64,000 bases of DNA from an uncultured Eubacteriales bacterium. GTDB taxonomy: Bacteria; Bacillota; Clostridia; UBA1381; UMGS1253. Within the stretch, counting starts at the first letter, position 1. Each line of letters starts with the position of its first letter. Positions 60,617 through 64,000 of the stretch are shown here, in pieces. Where the stretch lies: the NCBI GenBank assembly GCA_902492065.1, contig CABUKE010000004.1:121459-185458 (forward strand), read 5' to 3'. Under the pieces are notes generated by a model. That model did not search any database, was not told where the DNA came from, and saw only the letters and a list, made by a program, of their open reading frames with translations. The position numbers and the translations under genes are program-made.

Positions 60617-61340
60617 ATACCGAAAATCCCTGTTTTATAAAAATATCTTTTGCCTGCTCGACTTCCTCTGCTGTTGGCTCCCTTGTTTCATAGAGAAGAT
60701 ATGGACGCCCCAGTTCCTTCCATTTATGCTCGCCCAGCTTATGGAATGGTAGAAGCTCCACCTTTTCAATGCAGGTAAACTGCGTCAGAAACTCGGCAAG
60801 GCGCGTCAACCGCTGTGTGTCAAGCGTATAACCCGGCACAAGCACATGCCGCAGCCAGACCGGCTTCCCGGCAGTGTTCAGATAGCTGAGGGTACGAAGG
60901 GTGTTCTGCACGCCCTTTTCCGTCATTTCGCGGCATAGCGCGTCGTCGAGTGCCTTAATATCCAATAATACCAGATCTGCCTCGTCGAGCACGGGTGCGG
61001 ACAGACGCAGTTCAACGCTGCCCGCCGTGTCGAGCGCTGTATGGATTCCCTCCTGCCTAAGCTTTTGCAGGAGCGTCGCAGCGGCCTGCGGCTGCATGAG
61101 CGGCTCACCGCCGGAGAGCGTCACCCCTCCGGTTTTGATAAAATTCCGGTAGCCGCAAATATCGCGCACGAGCTCGTCAATGTCCATTTCCTGCCCGTCG
61201 TTAATATTTTGCGTGTCCGGGTTATGGCAGTAGATACACCGCAGAGGGCATCCGGCGAAAAACACGACGTATCGGATTCCAGGGCCGTCCACCGTGCCAA
61301 GCGTTTCGACGGAATGAAGCATCAATGTTTGGGCGGACAT
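60615..61340 (-). CDS. pflA: Pyruvate formate-lyase activating enzyme
   Basis: Radical-SAM enzyme that installs the glycyl radical on PFL. The 241 residues have the cluster CPLRCIYCHNP (Cys31, Cys35, Cys38) and TLSGGEPLMQP, fitting the family; there is no extra ferredoxin insert, so it is the PFL type and not the GRE type for other substrates. ATG 61340 is preferred to the TTG at 61349 because GGAG lies 9 bases before it. pflB ends 19 bases upstream in the same direction. Confidence 0.95.
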   Translation of the reverse strand: MSAQTLMLHSVETLGTVDGPGIRYVVFFAGCPLRCIYCHNPDTQNINDGQEMDIDELVRDICGYRNFIKTGGVTLSGGEPLMQPQAAATLLQKLRQEGIHTALDTAGSVELRLSAPVLDEADLVLLDIKALDDALCREMTEKGVQNTLRTLSYLNTAGKPVWLRHVLVPGYTLDTQRLTRLAEFLTQFTCIEKVELLPFHKLGEHKWKELGRPYLLYETREPTAEEVEQAKDIFIKQGFSV

Positions 61341-61359
61341 GGCATACAACTCCTATCGT

Positions 61360-63579
61360 TTAAAATCGGTCATGGAACGTCCGGCTGATAACGTCAAGCT
61401 GCTGCTCGCGCGTCAGTTTGATAAAGTTGACCGCGTAGCCGGAAACGCGGATCGTCAGCTGCGGATATTTTTCCGGATGGTCCATCGCGTCGAGCAGCGT
61501 GTCGCGATTTAACACATTTACATTGATGTGGTGGCCATAGTCGGCAAAGTACCCATCCAGTAATGCTGCGAGGTTTTCGTCTTTGATTTCCTCATCTTTG
61601 CCAAGCGCGCCCGGTACAATAGAGAAGGTGTAAGAGATGCCGTCCTCGCTGAAATCGTACGGAAGCGTCGCCACCGACTTCATGGAGGCAATGGCCCCCT
61701 TCGTGTCGCGTCCGTGCATCGGGTTCGCGCCCGGTGCAAACGGCGTGCCCGCCTTTCTGCCGTCCGGCGTGGTGCCGGTCTTTTTGCCGTACACGACGTT
61801 CGAGGTGATTGTCAGAATCGACATCGTCGGCTTCGAGTGGCGGTAGGTGCGCTGCTTAGATAGCTTTTTCATAAAGTTTTTCACTACACTCGACGCAATC
61901 TCGTCAACACGCGGGTCGTTGTTGCCGTATTTCGGGAAGTCGCCCTCTACCTCAAAGTCAACGGCAATGCCTTGCTCGTTGCGGATGGGGCGCACCTTCG
62001 CATATTTGATCGCCGAGAGGCTGTCGCTTACGACCGACAGGCCGGCAAGCCCACACGCACAGGTACGGACGATATCCTCGTCATGAAGTGCCATTTCAAT
62101 TCGCTCATAGCAGTATTTATCGTGCATGTAGTGAATGATGTTCAAGGTATTGATATACAGCTTCGACAACCAGTCGAGGATGTAGTCGTATTTGCGCACG
62201 ACTTCGTCGTAGTCGAGGTATTCGCTCGTAATCGGCGCAATTTCCGGCGCAATTTGGTCGCCGCTCTTTTCGTCCTTACCGCCGTTGATGGCGTACAAAA
62301 GCGCCTTTGCAAGGTTCGCCCGCGCGCCGAAAAATTGCATCTGCTTGCCGATCTTCATAGCGGATACGCAGCATGCGATTCCGTAGTCGTCGCCAAACTT
62401 GCTGCGCATCATGTCATCGTTTTCGTACTGGATGGACGACGTCTCGACCGAAACCTTCGCGCAGTATTTTTTAAAGTTATAGGGGAGCTGTCCGCTCCAC
62501 AAGACCGTCAGGTTTGGCTCCGGCGCGGGACCAAGGTTCGTCAGTGTGTGCAGGAAGCGGTACGACATTTTCGTTACCATGTGCCGTCCATCTGCGCAAA
62601 CGCCGCCGATTGACTCCGTAACCCACGTCGGGTCGCCGGAGAACAGCTCGTCGTAAGCGGGCGTACGCAAAAAGCGCACGATACGCAGTTTCATCACAAA
62701 GTGGTCGACAAACTCCTGGATTTCACTCTCCGTGTAACGGCCTGCTTGCAGGTCGCGCTGCGCGTAGCAGTCGAGGAAGGTCGAAATGCGCCCGATCGAC
62801 ATTGCCGCGCCGTTCTGCTCTTTCACTGCGGCCAGATAGCCGAAGTAGAGCCACTGGATGGCTTCTTTTACATCTTCTGCCGGACGTGAAATGTCATAGC
62901 CGTATTTTGCCGCCATTTCCTTCAGTTCCCCAAGTGCGCGGATTTGCTCGGCAACTTCCTCGCGAAGGCGAATTGCGGGGGAGTCCATCGTTTCAAATGT
63001 CATGGCAGCTTTCTGCTTTTTCTTTTCTTCAATGAGTCGGTCAACACCGTAGAGCGCAACACGGCGGTAGTCGCCGATGATACGTCCACGCCCATACGCG
63101 TCCGGCAGGCCGGTAATAATGCCGGCGTGGCGCGCCTTTTTCATTTCATCGGTGTATACGTCGAACACGCCGTCGTTATGCGTTTTACGGTATTGAAACA
63201 CATGCTCAACCGTCGGATCCATCTCCTTACCATAGGTCGCAACCGAATTGCGGACCAAACGGATACCGCCGAACGGCATAATTGCTCGCTTGAGCGGCTC
63301 GTCAGTCTGGAGCCCGACAATCTGCTCCAAATCCTTGTCAATATAGCCTGCATCGTGCGCGGTAATGGTGGAGATCGTCTTTTCGTCAATGTCATAGACA
63401 CCGCCGCGCGCACGCTCCTCCTTCATTTTCTCGCACAATTTGTCCCAAAGCGCTTTTGTGCGCTCGGTCGGCGGCGTTAAAAACGACTCGTCGCCGTCAT
63501 AGGGCGTATAGTTTTTTACAATGAAATCACGCGTGTTGATTTCATTTTGCCAGGTACCGTTTCGGAATTCCATAAGCAT
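61360..63579 (-). CDS. pflB: Formate C-acetyltransferase (pyruvate formate-lyase)
   Basis: Splits pyruvate with CoA into acetyl-CoA and formate by glycyl-radical chemistry. About 739 residues. The active pair is Cys403-Cys404 in IACCVSAM; the radical Gly714 is in RVSGYAVNF near the end. The family N-terminus (WQNEINTRDFIVKNYTPYDGDESF) suggests ATG 63579 or 63573. A hairpin 63584-63600 lies directly before it and a strong GAGGAGAGGAG precedes that hairpin, so GTG 63600 is an alternative start. It would run beside the PFOR at 12.6-16.1 kb, giving the cell two routes to acetyl-CoA. Confidence 0.96.
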   Translation of the reverse strand: MLMEFRNGTWQNEINTRDFIVKNYTPYDGDESFLTPPTERTKALWDKLCEKMKEERARGGVYDIDEKTISTITAHDAGYIDKDLEQIVGLQTDEPLKRAIMPFGGIRLVRNSVATYGKEMDPTVEHVFQYRKTHNDGVFDVYTDEMKKARHAGIITGLPDAYGRGRIIGDYRRVALYGVDRLIEEKKKQKAAMTFETMDSPAIRLREEVAEQIRALGELKEMAAKYGYDISRPAEDVKEAIQWLYFGYLAAVKEQNGAAMSIGRISTFLDCYAQRDLQAGRYTESEIQEFVDHFVMKLRIVRFLRTPAYDELFSGDPTWVTESIGGVCADGRHMVTKMSYRFLHTLTNLGPAPEPNLTVLWSGQLPYNFKKYCAKVSVETSSIQYENDDMMRSKFGDDYGIACCVSAMKIGKQMQFFGARANLAKALLYAINGGKDEKSGDQIAPEIAPITSEYLDYDEVVRKYDYILDWLSKLYINTLNIIHYMHDKYCYERIEMALHDEDIVRTCACGLAGLSVVSDSLSAIKYAKVRPIRNEQGIAVDFEVEGDFPKYGNNDPRVDEIASSVVKNFMKKLSKQRTYRHSKPTMSILTITSNVVYGKKTGTTPDGRKAGTPFAPGANPMHGRDTKGAIASMKSVATLPYDFSEDGISYTFSIVPGALGKDEEIKDENLAALLDGYFADYGHHINVNVLNRDTLLDAMDHPEKYPQLTIRVSGYAVNFIKLTREQQLDVISRTFHDRF

Positions 63580-63583
63580 TGTT

Positions 63584-63600
63584 GTGCCGCGCTGCGGCAC
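63584..63600 (-). promoter_or_regulatory. Hairpin between ribosome site and pflB start
   Basis: Perfect GTGCCGC-AGC-GCGGCAC. If folded, it brings GGAGAGGAG to about five bases from ATG 63579; if open, GTG 63600 could serve as the start. Confidence 0.55.
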
Positions 63601-63640
63601 GCTCCTCTCCTCAAAAATGTGATGCAATTGTTATGATTTT

Positions 63641-63669
63641 ATTGTACCATAAATTGATAAAAATGTACA
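63641..63669 (-). promoter_or_regulatory. Probable promoter of pflB-pflA
   Basis: Minus strand: TGTACA, 17 bases, TACAAT, ending 41 bases before the alternative GTG start at 63600. Confidence 0.6.
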
Positions 63670-63776
63670 CGAGGAAAAACGCTGAAACATCCGGTGTGAA
63701 AAACGGTTTTTTGTTATGTTTTTAACGATGAATTGTAAAAAGAAATAGAAATGGTAAAGAAAATTAGAGTTGCCAT

Positions 63777-63809
63777 AAAAAGACATTACATATAAACTAT
63801 GTCTTTTTT
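63777..63809. terminator. A/T-rich hairpin in the pflB-lipoprotein gap
   Basis: AAAAAGACAT paired with ATGTCTTTTT around a 12-base loop. The gap 63601-63930 has no other gene; no transcript that would end here is recognised. Confidence 0.45.
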
Positions 63810-63865
63810 ATGTAAAAATAGAATTAGGAATTGATAAATTTTATGTCCATTTAATACAATTTATC

Positions 63866-63894
63866 TTGAAAGTAAACGGGGAAGGTGATATACT
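63866..63894 (+). promoter_or_regulatory. Promoter of the lipoprotein gene
   Basis: TTGAAA, 17 bases, TATACT, 36 bases before the ATG at 63931. Confidence 0.7.
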
Positions 63895-63930
63895 GGATTT
63901 GTACAAAATATTTTAATGGGAGGTACTGCC

Positions 63931-64000
63931 ATGAAACGATTTTTATGCATAATGCTGACGATTACGATGTTGCTGGGGTGCACAAGCTTTGAGTTTGTAT
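63931..64000 (+). CDS. Start of a lipoprotein gene (cut by the window end)
   Basis: The first 23 residues show a lipoprotein signal peptide: KRF, a hydrophobic stretch (LCIMLTITM) and the lipobox LLGC with Cys16, followed by TSFEF. GGGAGG precedes the ATG. The mature protein is not visible. Confidence 0.75.
   Translation, partial: MKRFLCIMLTITMLLGCTSFEFV

Overview
The window (about 50% GC, mostly housekeeping and fermentation genes) looks like the chromosome of an anaerobic, spore-forming member of the Clostridia. Spore genes are gpr, a YlmC/YmxH-family gene and a small Spo0E-like gene. Anaerobic metabolism is shown by pyruvate:ferredoxin oxidoreductase, a group-B-like [FeFe] hydrogenase, pyruvate formate-lyase with its activase, and an iron-dependent alcohol dehydrogenase. 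The envelope is Gram-positive in type (SLH-domain protein, Lgt, AddAB rather than RecBCD). No species is assigned.

Layout: 1-2.7 kb holds the end of an unknown gene, rpsT, a DUF1275 membrane protein and a cohesin+SLH surface protein, then convergent murA. 4.2-6.8 kb is a small AT-richer islet of phage origin: immA and an XRE repressor diverge from a Cro-like gene, followed by one ORF that appears to fuse a phage tail terminator to a tail-tube protein. 6.8-10.4 kb holds an O-antigen-ligase-like polymerase and a large secreted protein. 10.6-12.6 kb is a LacI regulator with a fructokinase. 12.6-21 kb is redox metabolism: nifJ, an orphan holin-like gene, a structured leader or small RNA, the hydrogenase, and a LysR/adh divergent pair. 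21-27 kb on the minus strand carries serA, serC, degV, trmL, a DUF362 ferredoxin-like protein and a PocR/AraC regulator. 27-32 kb is an accessory-looking set: FAD oxidoreductase, a second AraC regulator, an AAC(6')-like acetyltransferase, nitroreductase, SGNH hydrolase and amidohydrolase.

32-44 kb is a compact minus-strand glycogen operon, glgB-glgC-glgD-glgA-glgP-GH13, running on into a BaiN-type flavoprotein and a C_GCAxxG protein. It covers ADP-glucose synthesis, chain extension, branching, phosphorolysis and alpha-glucan trimming. 44.6-60 kb on the plus strand is a conserved block: gpr, the two M16-like YfmF/YfmH proteins, lgt, the Spo0E-like gene, addB, addA, a coiled-coil membrane protein with a Pro/Thr-rich tail, DUF177-rpmF, ylmC/ymxH, nrdR and a PHP phosphoesterase. 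The minus strand then carries a nucleotidyltransferase, pflA and pflB, and the window ends inside a lipoprotein gene.

Most of the window is ordinary. The items worth following up are the terminator-tube fusion in the relic phage islet, the roughly 215-nt structured transcript in front of the hydrogenase gene, a Rex-like operator at adh, a perfect inverted repeat between the PocR/AraC gene and the FAD oxidoreductase, the missed Spo0E-like gene, and a hairpin at the pflB start. No tRNA, rRNA, CRISPR array or intact insertion sequence was seen.
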